Below, in pieces: positions 7,739 through 16,424 of a stretch of 64,000 nucleotides of DNA. Below the pieces are notes generated by a model. The model saw only the letters and a program-made list of their open reading frames with translations. It did not search any database and was not told the DNA's origin. Every line of letters begins with the position of its first letter. Within the stretch, counting starts at the first letter, position 1. Source of the stretch: Mesorhizobium opportunistum WSM2075 (GTDB lineage Bacteria > Pseudomonadota > Alphaproteobacteria > Rhizobiales > Rhizobiaceae); NCBI RefSeq assembly GCF_000176035.2, contig NC_015675.1, forward strand, positions 3,476,001-3,540,000, given 5' to 3'. A program made the translations under genes and the position numbers.

Positions 7739-8529
7739 TGATGATGACGACCCGCATCCTGGAATGGTTCGGCCGCCTCTATGTCGGGCTGCTGCTCGCC
7801 TTCCTCTATCTGCCGATCATCATCATGGCGCTGATGTCGTTCAACGTCTCGCCCTTCTACCAATTGCCGTTCGAATGGACGACCGAGTGGTATGCCTCGC
7901 TGTGGCAGAACGACCAGCTGATCGCGGCCACCTGGAACAGCCTTGAGATCGCCGTCATCACCACCATCATCAGCGTGGTGCTGGGCTCTGCCGCGTCGCT
8001 GGCGCTCTACCGCTATGAATTCCGTGGCAAGAAAGTGCTGCAGGCGCTGCTGTTTCCGCCGATCGCCATTCCCTGGCTGATCACCGGCACGGCGATGCTG
8101 ATCTTCTTCTTCGGCGTCGGCATCGGGCGCGGCCTGTTCGCCATCCTGCTCGGCCATGTCGCGCTTGCGCTGCCCTATGTCATCGTCGTCGTCTCGGCAC
8201 GGCTGCAGACCTTCGCGCCCGAACTGGAAGAGGCGGCGCGTTCGCTCGGCGCCAACCAGTGGCAGGTGACCAACCGCGTCACGCTGCCCTGGATCATGCC
8301 TGGCGTCATCGCCGGCGGGCTGTTTGCCTTCGCGGTGTCGTTCGACCAGTTCGTCGTCTCCTATTTTCTGGCGACGCCTGGCCAGACGACGCTGCCGGTC
8401 GAAATCTACGCCGCAATCCGCAAGGGTTTTACGCCCGAGATCAACGCGGTCTCGACAATCATCATCGTGGTGTCGATGGCGCTGATGCTGCTGACGGCGC
8501 GCTTCTTCAAATTCGGCGGAGAGAAATAA
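7738..8529 (+). CDS. ABC transporter permease (PotC type)
   Basis: 263 residues with six membrane helices and an EAA loop (ELEEAARSLGANQWQVTNRVTLPWIMPG). It is the partner of the preceding permease in a heterodimeric channel, as in PotBC systems. The ATG overlaps the upstream TGA and its own TAA overlaps the ATPase ATG, a sign of tight translational coupling. Confidence 0.92.
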   Translation: MMMTTRILEWFGRLYVGLLLAFLYLPIIIMALMSFNVSPFYQLPFEWTTEWYASLWQNDQLIAATWNSLEIAVITTIISVVLGSAASLALYRYEFRGKKVLQALLFPPIAIPWLITGTAMLIFFFGVGIGRGLFAILLGHVALALPYVIVVVSARLQTFAPELEEAARSLGANQWQVTNRVTLPWIMPGVIAGGLFAFAVSFDQFVVSYFLATPGQTTLPVEIYAAIRKGFTPEINAVSTIIIVVSMALMLLTARFFKFGGEK

Positions 8530-9593
8530 TGGCCGGCGTGCAGGTATCGAACATCTCGCGCAGCTTTGGCGCGCACAAGGCGCTGGACGATGTCTCCATC
8601 GATTTCGCCGATGGCGGTTTCTATGCGTTGCTCGGGCCGTCGGGCAGCGGCAAGACCACGCTGCTGCGCCAGATCGCCGGCTTCGATTTTCCCGACTCCG
8701 GCCGCATCGCCATTGGTGGCGAGAGCGTCGAACGGGTGCCGGTTGAGAAGCGCCGCATCGGCATGGTGTTCCAGAACTACGCGCTGTTTCCCAATATGAG
8801 CGTCGCCGACAATGTCGCCTTCGGCCTGTCGGTGCGTGGCGAGGCCAAGGCGGTGATTGCCACCGAAGTGCAGCGCGCGCTCGATCTCGTGCAATTGGGC
8901 AAGCTCGGCGGCCGCCGGCCGCATCAGCTCTCCGGCGGCCAACGCCAACGCGTGGCGCTGGCGCGGGCCATCGTCACCAAGCCGCGCGTGCTTTTGCTCG
9001 ACGAGCCGCTCGGCGCGCTCGACAAGGCGCTGCGCGTCGACATGCAGATCGAACTGAAGCGCATCCAGCGCGAGATCGGCATCACCACCATCTTCGTCAC
9101 CCACGATCAGGAAGAAGCGCTGACGATGAGCGACCGCATCGGCATACTGCGCGACGGCAGGCTGGTGCAGGAAGGGCCGCCGGAGGAGATCTACGACCGG
9201 CCGAAAAGCGAATTCGCAGCAACCTTCCTCGGCGACGCCAACATCTTTCGCGGCGATTCGACCGGCAACGGCATCCGGCTGCCGGACGGCACGGCGATCG
9301 CCGCCGGCGTGGGCGCGACGCTTGCGGCCGGCGCGAAGGCCAGTTGCGCCGTTCGGCCCGAGCGCATTCGGATTGCCACGGATGCAGGCATTTCGGACGG
9401 CGATGCCAATAGCCTGAAGGGTCAGGTCTCCAAGCGCATCTTCGCCGGCAACAACAGCACCTACTTCGTCGAGCGGGCCGGCCAGACGCTGAAGGTCATC
9501 GTGCAGAACACCGGCGCGGACAGGCTGGCGGAAGGGCAGGATGTGGTGCTGCGCTGGTCGCCGGAGAGTACGGTGCTGATCGCGGCGGGGTAG
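8529..9593 (+). CDS. ABC transporter ATP-binding protein (PotA type)
   Basis: 354 residues. Walker A is GPSGSGKTT, the Q-loop VFQNYALFPNMSV, the signature LSGGQRQRVALARA, Walker B LLLDEPLGALD and the H-loop THDQEEA, all canonical. The C-terminal third is a TOBE-like regulatory domain. It energises the importer formed with the two preceding permeases and is the last gene of the operon. An imperfect inverted-repeat element follows 40 bp later. Confidence 0.95.
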   Translation: MAGVQVSNISRSFGAHKALDDVSIDFADGGFYALLGPSGSGKTTLLRQIAGFDFPDSGRIAIGGESVERVPVEKRRIGMVFQNYALFPNMSVADNVAFGLSVRGEAKAVIATEVQRALDLVQLGKLGGRRPHQLSGGQRQRVALARAIVTKPRVLLLDEPLGALDKALRVDMQIELKRIQREIGITTIFVTHDQEEALTMSDRIGILRDGRLVQEGPPEEIYDRPKSEFAATFLGDANIFRGDSTGNGIRLPDGTAIAAGVGATLAAGAKASCAVRPERIRIATDAGISDGDANSLKGQVSKRIFAGNNSTYFVERAGQTLKVIVQNTGADRLAEGQDVVLRWSPESTVLIAAG

Positions 9594-9632
9594 GCCGCGC
9601 GGTTCGATAACTGGGACTGTTGGCGTTCCTTC

Positions 9633-9792
9633 GCACCCCCCTCTGTCCTGCCGGACATCTCCCCCGCAAGGGGGGAGATTGGCGGTTCCAGCGTCGCTGC
9701 CCTTTCTCCAACGTCGAAAATTTGCGAAAGCGGTGAGGCCTGCCAATCTCCCCCCTTGCGGGGGAGATGCCTGGCAAGGCAGAGGGGGGTGC
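9633..9792. repeat. Intergenic inverted-repeat element, copy 1
   Basis: A 160-bp element bounded by perfect 13-bp inverted ends (GCACCCCCCTCTG and its complement). The arms continue imperfectly through CTGCCGGACATCTCCCCC...GGGGGGAGATTGGC and the mirrored half. It has no coding capacity. The same family recurs at 40919-41077. It is a rhizobial mosaic or MITE-like intergenic element and probably also folds as a terminator for the transport operon. Confidence 0.8.
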
Positions 9793-9831
9793 TGTCCCTC
9801 CGTCCTTTCTGATTGCGAGCCCGGAGCTACA

Positions 9832-11082
9832 ATGACCCTGGAACTGAGCGCGCGCGACCGATCCATGCTCGACGGCGAGCAAGGCCCATCCGCGGCTGCC
9901 GCCATGAAGATTCTCGTCGCCTTCTCCAACGCCGTCGGGGCGGACGGCCTGCTCGACATTACCAGCGCCCACATCGATGGATGCCTCTACCACGGCAAGG
10001 CCGGCCTCGATTTCGTCGAACGGCTCGCCGAGGGCGGCGGGCGTGTCAAGGTGCCGACGACGCTCAATGTCGGCTCGTTCGACCTCATCCATCCGGGCAT
10101 GGTGAAGATGCCGGCAGCGGAGGAGGTGCCGGCGCGGCGGCTGATGAAGGCGCATATGGAACTTGGCTGCCAGGCGACGTTCACCTGCGCGCCCTACCAG
10201 ACACGGTTCCGGCCCGAATTCGGTCAGCAGATCGCCTGGGGCGAATCCAACGCCATCGTGTTCGCCAATTCGGTGATCGGGGCGCGCACCAACCGCTATG
10301 GCGATTTCATCGACCTGTGCTGCGCCATGACTGGACGCGCGCCGGCTTGGGGCCTGCATCTGAGCGAAAACCGGCGCGGCCGCATCCTGTTCGAATTGGA
10401 CGTTCCTGATCCGGAGCCGAGCGACAGCCTGTTCGTCGGCGTTGGGCTGATCATCGGACAAGCCAGCGGCGATCGAATTCCGGTGATTGCCGGCCTGCCG
10501 CAGCCGCGCGACGAGGACCAGTTGAAGGCACTCGGTGCTGCGGCGGCAACGACGGGTGCTGTGGCGCTGTTCCATGCGGTCGGCATCACGCCGGAAGCCG
10601 GAACGCTCGGCGAGGCGTTTCATGGCGAGGCGCCGGAGGAGACGATCCGCATCGGCCGTTCCGATGTCGACCGTGCGCTGGCCAGGCTATCGACGGTGCC
10701 GGATGGCTCGCGGCTCGCGGCGGTCTCGTTGGGCACACCGCATTTCTCCCATGAGGAATGGATGCGCCTGTTGCCGCTGCTGCGCGAGGCAGCGCCGGGC
10801 AGGGGCATCCCGATCTATGTCAACACAGGCCGCGCGACACTGACACGGCTGCAGCAAGAGGGCGCCCTGGCTGGGATGGAGGCGTTCGGCCTGGTTCCGG
10901 TTGCCGACACCTGCACCTATGTCACCTCGATCATGGAACGGCTTGACGGCGTGGTGATGACCAATTCCGGCAAATGGGCGCATTACGCGCCGGGCAATAT
11001 CGGCGTGACGGTCGCCTTCGCCGACATGAAGGATTGCATCCGTTCCGCCGCGGTCGGCCATGTCGTGCGGAGCGGCACATGA
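9832..11082 (+). CDS. Aconitase X catalytic (large) subunit, DUF521
   Basis: 416 residues. AcnX landmarks are in order: a DGCLYHGKAG segment with C51, VPTTLNVGS (about residues 74-82), TFTCAPYQTR, ANSVIGARTNRYGDF, DTCTYV and TNSGKWAHYAPGN. AcnX enzymes are iron-sulfur hydro-lyases; characterised bacterial members dehydrate cis-3-hydroxy-L-proline, and archaeal ones act in the mevalonate pathway. Here the large and swivel subunits are separate genes overlapping by ATGA, the two-subunit type. ATG 9832 has GGAG 5 nt upstream; the open frame extends further only into the repeat element. The substrate is not proven. Confidence 0.88.
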   Translation: MTLELSARDRSMLDGEQGPSAAAAMKILVAFSNAVGADGLLDITSAHIDGCLYHGKAGLDFVERLAEGGGRVKVPTTLNVGSFDLIHPGMVKMPAAEEVPARRLMKAHMELGCQATFTCAPYQTRFRPEFGQQIAWGESNAIVFANSVIGARTNRYGDFIDLCCAMTGRAPAWGLHLSENRRGRILFELDVPDPEPSDSLFVGVGLIIGQASGDRIPVIAGLPQPRDEDQLKALGAAAATTGAVALFHAVGITPEAGTLGEAFHGEAPEETIRIGRSDVDRALARLSTVPDGSRLAAVSLGTPHFSHEEWMRLLPLLREAAPGRGIPIYVNTGRATLTRLQQEGALAGMEAFGLVPVADTCTYVTSIMERLDGVVMTNSGKWAHYAPGNIGVTVAFADMKDCIRSAAVGHVVRSGT

Positions 11083-11552
11083 CACAACTGGCGGAAGCGT
11101 TTGAAAGAGCAGGCATCTTTCAGCTGGCCGGCGAGGCCGAAGGTCGGGCGCTGGCGTTTTCGCAGCCGCTCAGTTTCTGGGGCGGGATCGATGCGGAGAC
11201 CGGAGACATCGTCGACCATTCGCATCCGGGGCTAGGCCAGAATGTCGCCGGCAAGATCCTGGTCATGCCGAGCGGGCGCGGCTCGTCATCTTCCTCCTCG
11301 GTGCTGGCCGAGGCGATCCGCAAGGGCACGGCGCCGGCCGGCGTTCTTCTGGAGCGGCCGGACCCGATCCTGGCGGTGGGCGCCATCGTCGCCGAGTTTC
11401 TCTATGGGATACGCATGCCGTTGGTGGTGTGTGACATTGCCGGCATTGAGACTGGTGACAGGATCGCGATCGGCTCAGGCGAGAATGGCCGCGCGACCAC
11501 CAGGGTTCAAACAGAAAGGCAGCCGCTCAGATCTCCGGGATGTTCTCCTTGA
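11079..11552 (+). CDS. Aconitase X swivel (small) subunit, DUF126
   Basis: 157 residues with the conserved pattern FWGGIDAETGDIVDHSHPG, VMPSGRGSSSSSSVL and GTAPAGVLLERPDPILAVGAIVAE. The poly-serine loop is the diagnostic DUF126 feature and closes over the active site of the large subunit. The start overlaps the large-subunit stop by ATGA. The last residues (after ENGR) look non-conserved, and the gene overlaps the convergent LacI gene by 26 bp. A slightly shorter ancestral stop may have been lost. Confidence 0.88.
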   Translation: MTQLAEAFERAGIFQLAGEAEGRALAFSQPLSFWGGIDAETGDIVDHSHPGLGQNVAGKILVMPSGRGSSSSSSVLAEAIRKGTAPAGVLLERPDPILAVGAIVAEFLYGIRMPLVVCDIAGIETGDRIAIGSGENGRATTRVQTERQPLRSPGCSP

Positions 11553-12555
11553 AGATCACCTGCAGCCTCGGCTGGTGCAATTCGTAGGCCAGTCCCCGGA
11601 CCGCATGGGTCAAGGTGTTGAGCGCCTCGCGGGCCTCGACGCGCGGGTTTTGGTCGATGACCGCGTCGAGCGTGCCGTCGAGCAGCAGGTCCTTGGTGCC
11701 GTCCGTCACCTCATGGCCGAGGAAGACCATGGATTGCGCGCGGCCGTGCTCCTTGAGCGCACGCGCAATGCCGGTGTTGCCGGCGCCGACATTGTAGATC
11801 GCGGCAAGGTCGGGATGCCGTTCCAAAAGCGCCGATGCTTCCGAATAGGCCTTTTCGCGGTCGTCCAGCATTTCGCGCATTTCGACGATCTCGAGATTGG
11901 GCGATTCCTCGGTCAATATGTGCCGGAACCCCATCTCGCGTTCCTCATGGCCGCGATAGGAGAGCGAGCCGGCGAACAGCGCCACCTTGCCGGGACGTTC
12001 CGACCCCATGAAGCGGTTGAGCAGATAGCCGGCCAGCCGGCCGGCGGCGCGGTTGTCGATGCCGATATAGGCGACCCTGGGCACATGCAGGATGTCGGAG
12101 GCGATGGTCACCACCTTGACGTCGTTGGCCGACAGCGAGCGGATCGCCTCGCGCACCGTCGGATGGTCGAGCGCGATGACGCCGACGCCTTGCGTCTGTC
12201 CCCGCAGATCCTGCAGCAGGCGGGCGAGCCGGTCGGGATTGAAGCCCTCTATGGTGGCGATGTGGACGTCGAGATCGGGTCGCGCCAGGGCCTGCGCCTC
12301 GATGTGGCGGTGCAGCATCTTGATGAAGGAATTGGTGCCGGCCGGCAGTGCGAAGTCGAGCCGGATGACCTCGCTGGGCGAAGGCCGTGGAGGCGCTCCG
12401 TTCGGGCTGTCGGCGATGTAGCCGAGGCGCTGCGCCATTTCGAGCACGACCTCGCGGGTGCGCGCCCGCACGCCGGGCCGATTGTTGAGCACGCGGTCGA
12501 CGGTGGCGGCGGAGACGCCGGCTTCCCGGGCTATGTCAGTCAGGGTGGAACGCAC
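11527..12555 (-). CDS. LacI-family transcriptional regulator
   Basis: 342 residues. The N-terminal helix-turn-helix and hinge read TLTDIAREAGVSAATVDRVL and a following LNNRPGVRARTRE, and the rest is a periplasmic-binding-protein-like ligand domain. It is convergent with the aconitase X genes and divergent from the large transport array that starts at 12913. It most likely controls that array, and perhaps itself, through sites in the 357-bp gap. The ligand is unknown; sugars or polyols are usual. Confidence 0.93.
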   Translation of the reverse strand: MRSTLTDIAREAGVSAATVDRVLNNRPGVRARTREVVLEMAQRLGYIADSPNGAPPRPSPSEVIRLDFALPAGTNSFIKMLHRHIEAQALARPDLDVHIATIEGFNPDRLARLLQDLRGQTQGVGVIALDHPTVREAIRSLSANDVKVVTIASDILHVPRVAYIGIDNRAAGRLAGYLLNRFMGSERPGKVALFAGSLSYRGHEEREMGFRHILTEESPNLEIVEMREMLDDREKAYSEASALLERHPDLAAIYNVGAGNTGIARALKEHGRAQSMVFLGHEVTDGTKDLLLDGTLDAVIDQNPRVEAREALNTLTHAVRGLAYELHQPRLQVIFKENIPEI

Positions 12556-12912
12556 CGTCTTTCATCTCCTCGACGCATCAGGATCACACATTGTCCGCGG
12601 CCGGCCTGATGGCAACGGCTCCTCGCTATCCGCGATTCTGATGGGAAATGATGTATCCGGCCTTGGCCGATGCGCAAGCCGTCGGGCTAAATCAAGTCGC
12701 CCGGCACGACGACACCGGGGCGGGAAGATACATTTCCCATCAAATCGAGGCACAGGAAGCGCTGTATGGGCCTTGGTATGACGCATTTCCTCGCCTCATT
12801 GCGATGTTGTGAGGTATTTTGATTATTTATGATGTTGACAGCCTTCCGATCCTGCCGTCAATATCCCTCATGGGCTCGTGGAGGAAACATTGGCCCTGAG
12901 GGAGGAATTCCA
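12556..12912. promoter_or_regulatory. Divergent control region with spaced inverted repeat
   Basis: This gap separates the LacI gene from the transport array. TGATGGGAAATGATGTATCC (12639-12658) and GATACATTTCCCATCA (12727-12742) are inverted copies of one motif, identical over TGATGGGAAATG plus TATC, about 70 bp apart. Such spaced sites suit looping by a tetrameric LacI-type protein. An AT-rich stretch near 12807-12833 (TTGTGA, 15 nt, TATGAT) is a possible plus-strand promoter. GGAGG at 12901 is the ribosome site of the next gene. Confidence 0.5.
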
Positions 12913-14526
12913 ATGTCTGATCTGATCCGCATGTCGCGACGCCGATTGTTGGCGTCCGGAGGAAAGGCGGCGGTGTTCGTAGCCGCGGCAGGTATCGCAC
13001 CCCAATTCATCCGTCCCGGCCGTGCCTATGCGGCGGACGCGCTGGCGCCGGGCATGATCGGCGGCCCGACCGGTTTCGAGGGCGCCGAGCGCTACCAGTA
13101 TGGCGCCGACACGCCGGAAGGCCGCGCTATCGAGGCGGCCAAGGCGCTGAAGGGCGCCGGCAAGGCGCCGGCCAAGATCGTGCTCGGCCTGTCGGACGGC
13201 TCGATCGGCCAGCTCACGCAGCCTTTCCCGGCTGGCGCGCCGTCGATCAAGGAACTGTGGGAAAAGGAAACCGGCATTCCGATCGAGATCGTCGGCCTGC
13301 CGAACGGCCAGGAATTCACCAAGACGATGCAGGACATCTCCACCAAGGGTGGGGCCTATGACATCTATTCGACCGAATGGAACCGCCTCGGCGATCTCGC
13401 CGAGACCGGCGGCATCGCCAAGCTCGACGACTTCGTCGCGCAGTACAAGCCTGAGTGGGACGACCCCAAGACCGGCTATGTCGACGGCACCAAGGGCGTG
13501 TCGCTGCTCAACAAATACCGTGGCTCGAACTATGGCGTGTCGCTGGACGGCGACTTCCAGACCTGGGTCTATCGCACCGACCTGTTCGGCGACGCCGCCG
13601 AGCAGAAGGCGTTCAAGGACAAATACGGCTACGATCTGGCGCCGCCGAAAACCTGGAAGCAGCACGGCGATATCGCAGCCTTCTTCCAGCGTCCGGACAA
13701 GGGCCTGTTCGGCTCGACCGACCTGCGCAACCAGGGCTGGGGCTACACCAATTGGTACCAGCGCTATGTCTCGATGGCCTCGCCCAACCAGTTCCTGTTC
13801 GGTGACGACGGCAAGCCGCTGATCAATTCCGAGCACGGCATCGCCGCCGCCAACGAATATGTCGAATCGCTCGTCCATCACTCGCCGGATGCGATCTCGT
13901 GGGGCTGGCCGGAGCAGTATGGCAATTTCGCCAAGGGCGGTGCGGCGATGACCTGCGCCTTCTCCAACCTGCCGAAATTCCTCGACAATGCCGGCAACAA
14001 GGATTCGGCCGTCACCGGCAAGATCGGCTCGATGCTGCCGCCCGGCCGCGAGATCGACGGCAAGCTGATCAGCCGCTCCGTGCTGTGGTTCTCGCTGACC
14101 GGCATGGTCTCGTCGCAGTCGAAGAACCAGGAAGTCGCCTATCTCCTGCTGCAATGGCTGGGCTCGGCCCGCATCTATGCCTGGATGAGCGCCAATCCCG
14201 GCGGCTATCTCGATCCGTTCCGGCTTTCGGATTTCTCCGATCCGCTGGTGCGCCAGACCTACCATGCCTACCACATGGACGTGGTGCGCGAGACGGTCGC
14301 CCGCACCGTCCCGACCATCAACTATCCCGGCGCCACCGCCTTCCACAACGCACTGGACGAAAACCTCATGGCCTCGCTGACCAAGGCCAAGACCGCGGAG
14401 CAGGCGATGGCCGATACCGAAGCCGAGTGGAAGAAGATCGCCCGGCGCATCGGCGAGGACAAGCTGCTGGAAGCCATCAGAACCAACAAGGAGGCCTGGC
14501 CGACCGTTCTCGATCCCATCAGCTGA
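12913..14526 (+). CDS. Extracellular solute-binding protein, Tat-exported, CUT1/glycerol type
   Basis: 537 residues, long for a sugar-binding protein and close to the GlpV-like proteins of rhizobial glycerol importers. The N-terminus has a twin-arginine motif (MSRRRLLASGG) and a hydrophobic core ending at AYA, so export of a folded protein by Tat is likely. ATG 12913 was chosen because GGAGG lies 8 nt before it. Two permeases and two ATPases follow, making a complete CUT1 importer. The ligand, perhaps a polyol or sugar, is not identified. Confidence 0.88.
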   Translation: MSDLIRMSRRRLLASGGKAAVFVAAAGIAPQFIRPGRAYAADALAPGMIGGPTGFEGAERYQYGADTPEGRAIEAAKALKGAGKAPAKIVLGLSDGSIGQLTQPFPAGAPSIKELWEKETGIPIEIVGLPNGQEFTKTMQDISTKGGAYDIYSTEWNRLGDLAETGGIAKLDDFVAQYKPEWDDPKTGYVDGTKGVSLLNKYRGSNYGVSLDGDFQTWVYRTDLFGDAAEQKAFKDKYGYDLAPPKTWKQHGDIAAFFQRPDKGLFGSTDLRNQGWGYTNWYQRYVSMASPNQFLFGDDGKPLINSEHGIAAANEYVESLVHHSPDAISWGWPEQYGNFAKGGAAMTCAFSNLPKFLDNAGNKDSAVTGKIGSMLPPGREIDGKLISRSVLWFSLTGMVSSQSKNQEVAYLLLQWLGSARIYAWMSANPGGYLDPFRLSDFSDPLVRQTYHAYHMDVVRETVARTVPTINYPGATAFHNALDENLMASLTKAKTAEQAMADTEAEWKKIARRIGEDKLLEAIRTNKEAWPTVLDPIS

Positions 14527-14547
14527 TCCGTCTCCCTGGATCAGACC

Positions 14548-14577
14548 GGAGGGGAAGGGCGAAAGCTCTTCCCCTCC
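14548..14577 (+). terminator. Hairpin after solute-binding-protein gene
   Basis: Perfect 10-bp stem GGAGGGGAAG/CTTCCCCTCC, 22 nt after the stop, with no T tract. It probably stabilises the upstream message or attenuates read-through into the permeases. Confidence 0.6.
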
Positions 14578-14607
14578 GCAGTCAACGCCACCAGCAAAAG
14601 CAGCCAG

Positions 14608-15468
14608 ATGAAGCGTTCCGTTCCATTCGAGATATTCCGCTACGCCGCGATCCTCGCGGCGATGGCGGTGACGCTGGTGCCGATCCTGTGGATGGTGTCG
14701 ATGGCCTTCAAGCCGATCGCCGAATGGTCGGCGACGGGCGCCGACCTGACATGGTGGCCGAAGAACCCGACGCTCAGCAATTTCCAGTTCGTGTTCGGCG
14801 AGTCCACCAACAGCCTCATCGTGGCGCTCGACCGCACCGCGCTGAAGCCGATCCTGTCGTCGCTGCTGTCGGCTGTGTTCGGCACCGCGATCGCCATGTC
14901 GGCGGGCACGGCGGCGGCCTATGGGCTGTCGCGCTTCGGCTCGGGACAGAACCTGCCGCTGGCGCTGATCCAGCTCAGGCTGTTTCCGCCGATGGCGGTG
15001 ATGATCCCGGTGATGATCATGTGGGCGTTCCTGAATTTCACCGACAGCTGGTGGGGCCTGGCGCTGATCTACGGCATCGTCACCTTGCCGTTCGCCTTCT
15101 GGCTGATGAAGACCTTCTTCGACGACATGCCGCGCGAGATCGAGGAAGCCGCCCTGGTCGAGGGCTGTTCGCGGCTGCGTGTCTTCACCCGCATCACGCT
15201 GCCGATGATGCGCGCGCCGCTCGCCAGTGCCGCACTCTTCGTCTTCATCCTCAACTGGTCTGACTATCTGATCGCGCTGCTTCTGACGACGCGCGAATGG
15301 GTGACGATCCCCGTCTACATGGCCTCGCTGTCGTCCTCGATGACCGGCCAGCTCTATGGCGCCAAGGCAGCGCTTGGCCTCATCGCCGCCGTGCCGCCCG
15401 TCATCATGGGAATCGCCATCCAGCGTCATCTGGTGCGTGGGCTGATTTTTGGGGCGCTCAAGCAATGA
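14608..15468 (+). CDS. Carbohydrate ABC permease (MalG/UgpE type)
   Basis: 286 residues with six membrane helices. The EAA loop is [25 protein letters not shown]. The N-terminus [22 protein letters not shown] is typical of CUT1 permeases. It pairs with the next gene, whose ATG overlaps this stop. In most CUT1 operons the MalF-type gene precedes the MalG-type gene; here the order is reversed. Confidence 0.9.
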   Translation: MKRSVPFEIFRYAAILAAMAVTLVPILWMVSMAFKPIAEWSATGADLTWWPKNPTLSNFQFVFGESTNSLIVALDRTALKPILSSLLSAVFGTAIAMSAGTAAAYGLSRFGSGQNLPLALIQLRLFPPMAVMIPVMIMWAFLNFTDSWWGLALIYGIVTLPFAFWLMKTFFDDMPREIEEAALVEGCSRLRVFTRITLPMMRAPLASAALFVFILNWSDYLIALLLTTREWVTIPVYMASLSSSMTGQLYGAKAALGLIAAVPPVIMGIAIQRHLVRGLIFGALKQ

Positions 15469-16424
15469 GCGCGGTGACCGTGACTGTTTCGGAGGACGAA
15501 ATGGGTGCCGCGCGTGCGAAGCCGGCCCTGCGGGACGAGGGCGCGCGGCTGGGATTCCGGCTGACCCTGCCGGCGCAGATCCTGGTGCTGTTCATCTCCG
15601 TCTTTCCGCTCTTGATGCAGCTCTACATCAGCGTCACCGACTGGTCGCCGCTCTCGGGCATCGGCTGGTGGAACGCCTGGGAGATGTGGAACAGTTTTGC
15701 CAACTACACCGACCTTGCCGCCGATGCCCGTTTCTGGAGCGCGCTGAGGCGCACGGCGATCGTCATGGTCGTCTGCGTGCCGGCCGAATTCCTGTTGGGT
15801 CTCGCATTGGCGACGCTGTTCGCCGACGATTTTCCGGGCAAGCGCATCTTCTATTCGATCTTGCTGATGCCGATGATGGTGGTGCCGGCGGTGGCCGGCT
15901 ACATGTTCTTCATGCTGTTCCAGTCAGGCGGCCCGGTGAACGACATCCTGTCCACCATCACGGGTACACGCGTCACCATTGCCTGGCTTTCGGACCCGAC
16001 GCTGGCGCTGATCGCGGTGATGATCGCCGATATCTGGCAGTGGACGCCACTGATGTTCCTCATCCTGCTCGCCGGCCTGGTCGGCGTGCCGGAGGACCAG
16101 ATCAAGGCGGCGACACTGCTCGGCGCCAATCCGTGGCAGCGTTTCGTCACCATCGTGCTGCCGAAGATGAAGACGATCATCATCATCGCGCTGGCGATCC
16201 GGGTGATCGAGAACTTCAAGATCTTCGACACGCTCTACATCATGACCGGCGGCGGCCCCGGCGTCGCCACGGAAACGATCTCGGTCTACATCTACAAGGT
16301 CACCACGCAGGATCTGATCTGGGGCTATGTCGCGGCTATCGCGCTCGCCATCCTGATCGTGCTTTCCATCGTTGCCGTGTTCGCCATGAAGCGGATGGCG
16401 CGAGCAAGGCAGGTGCCGGCATGA
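15465..16424 (+). CDS. Carbohydrate ABC permease (MalF/UgpA type)
   Basis: 319 residues. The N-terminal cytoplasmic tail is about 28 residues long, followed by six helices and a degenerate EAA loop ([26 protein letters not shown]). ATG 15465 overlaps the preceding TGA. Its own stop overlaps the start of the first ATPase gene, indicating coupled synthesis of the importer core. Confidence 0.9.
   Translation: MSAVTVTVSEDEMGAARAKPALRDEGARLGFRLTLPAQILVLFISVFPLLMQLYISVTDWSPLSGIGWWNAWEMWNSFANYTDLAADARFWSALRRTAIVMVVCVPAEFLLGLALATLFADDFPGKRIFYSILLMPMMVVPAVAGYMFFMLFQSGGPVNDILSTITGTRVTIAWLSDPTLALIAVMIADIWQWTPLMFLILLAGLVGVPEDQIKAATLLGANPWQRFVTIVLPKMKTIIIIALAIRVIENFKIFDTLYIMTGGGPGVATETISVYIYKVTTQDLIWGYVAAIALAILIVLSIVAVFAMKRMARARQVPA

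Noticed and set aside
12868..15465. 865-codon open frame on the minus strand
   Set aside because: Antisense to a solute-binding protein and a permease with clear family motifs. The translation is Arg/His/Gly-rich without any family pattern, an effect of high third-position GC.
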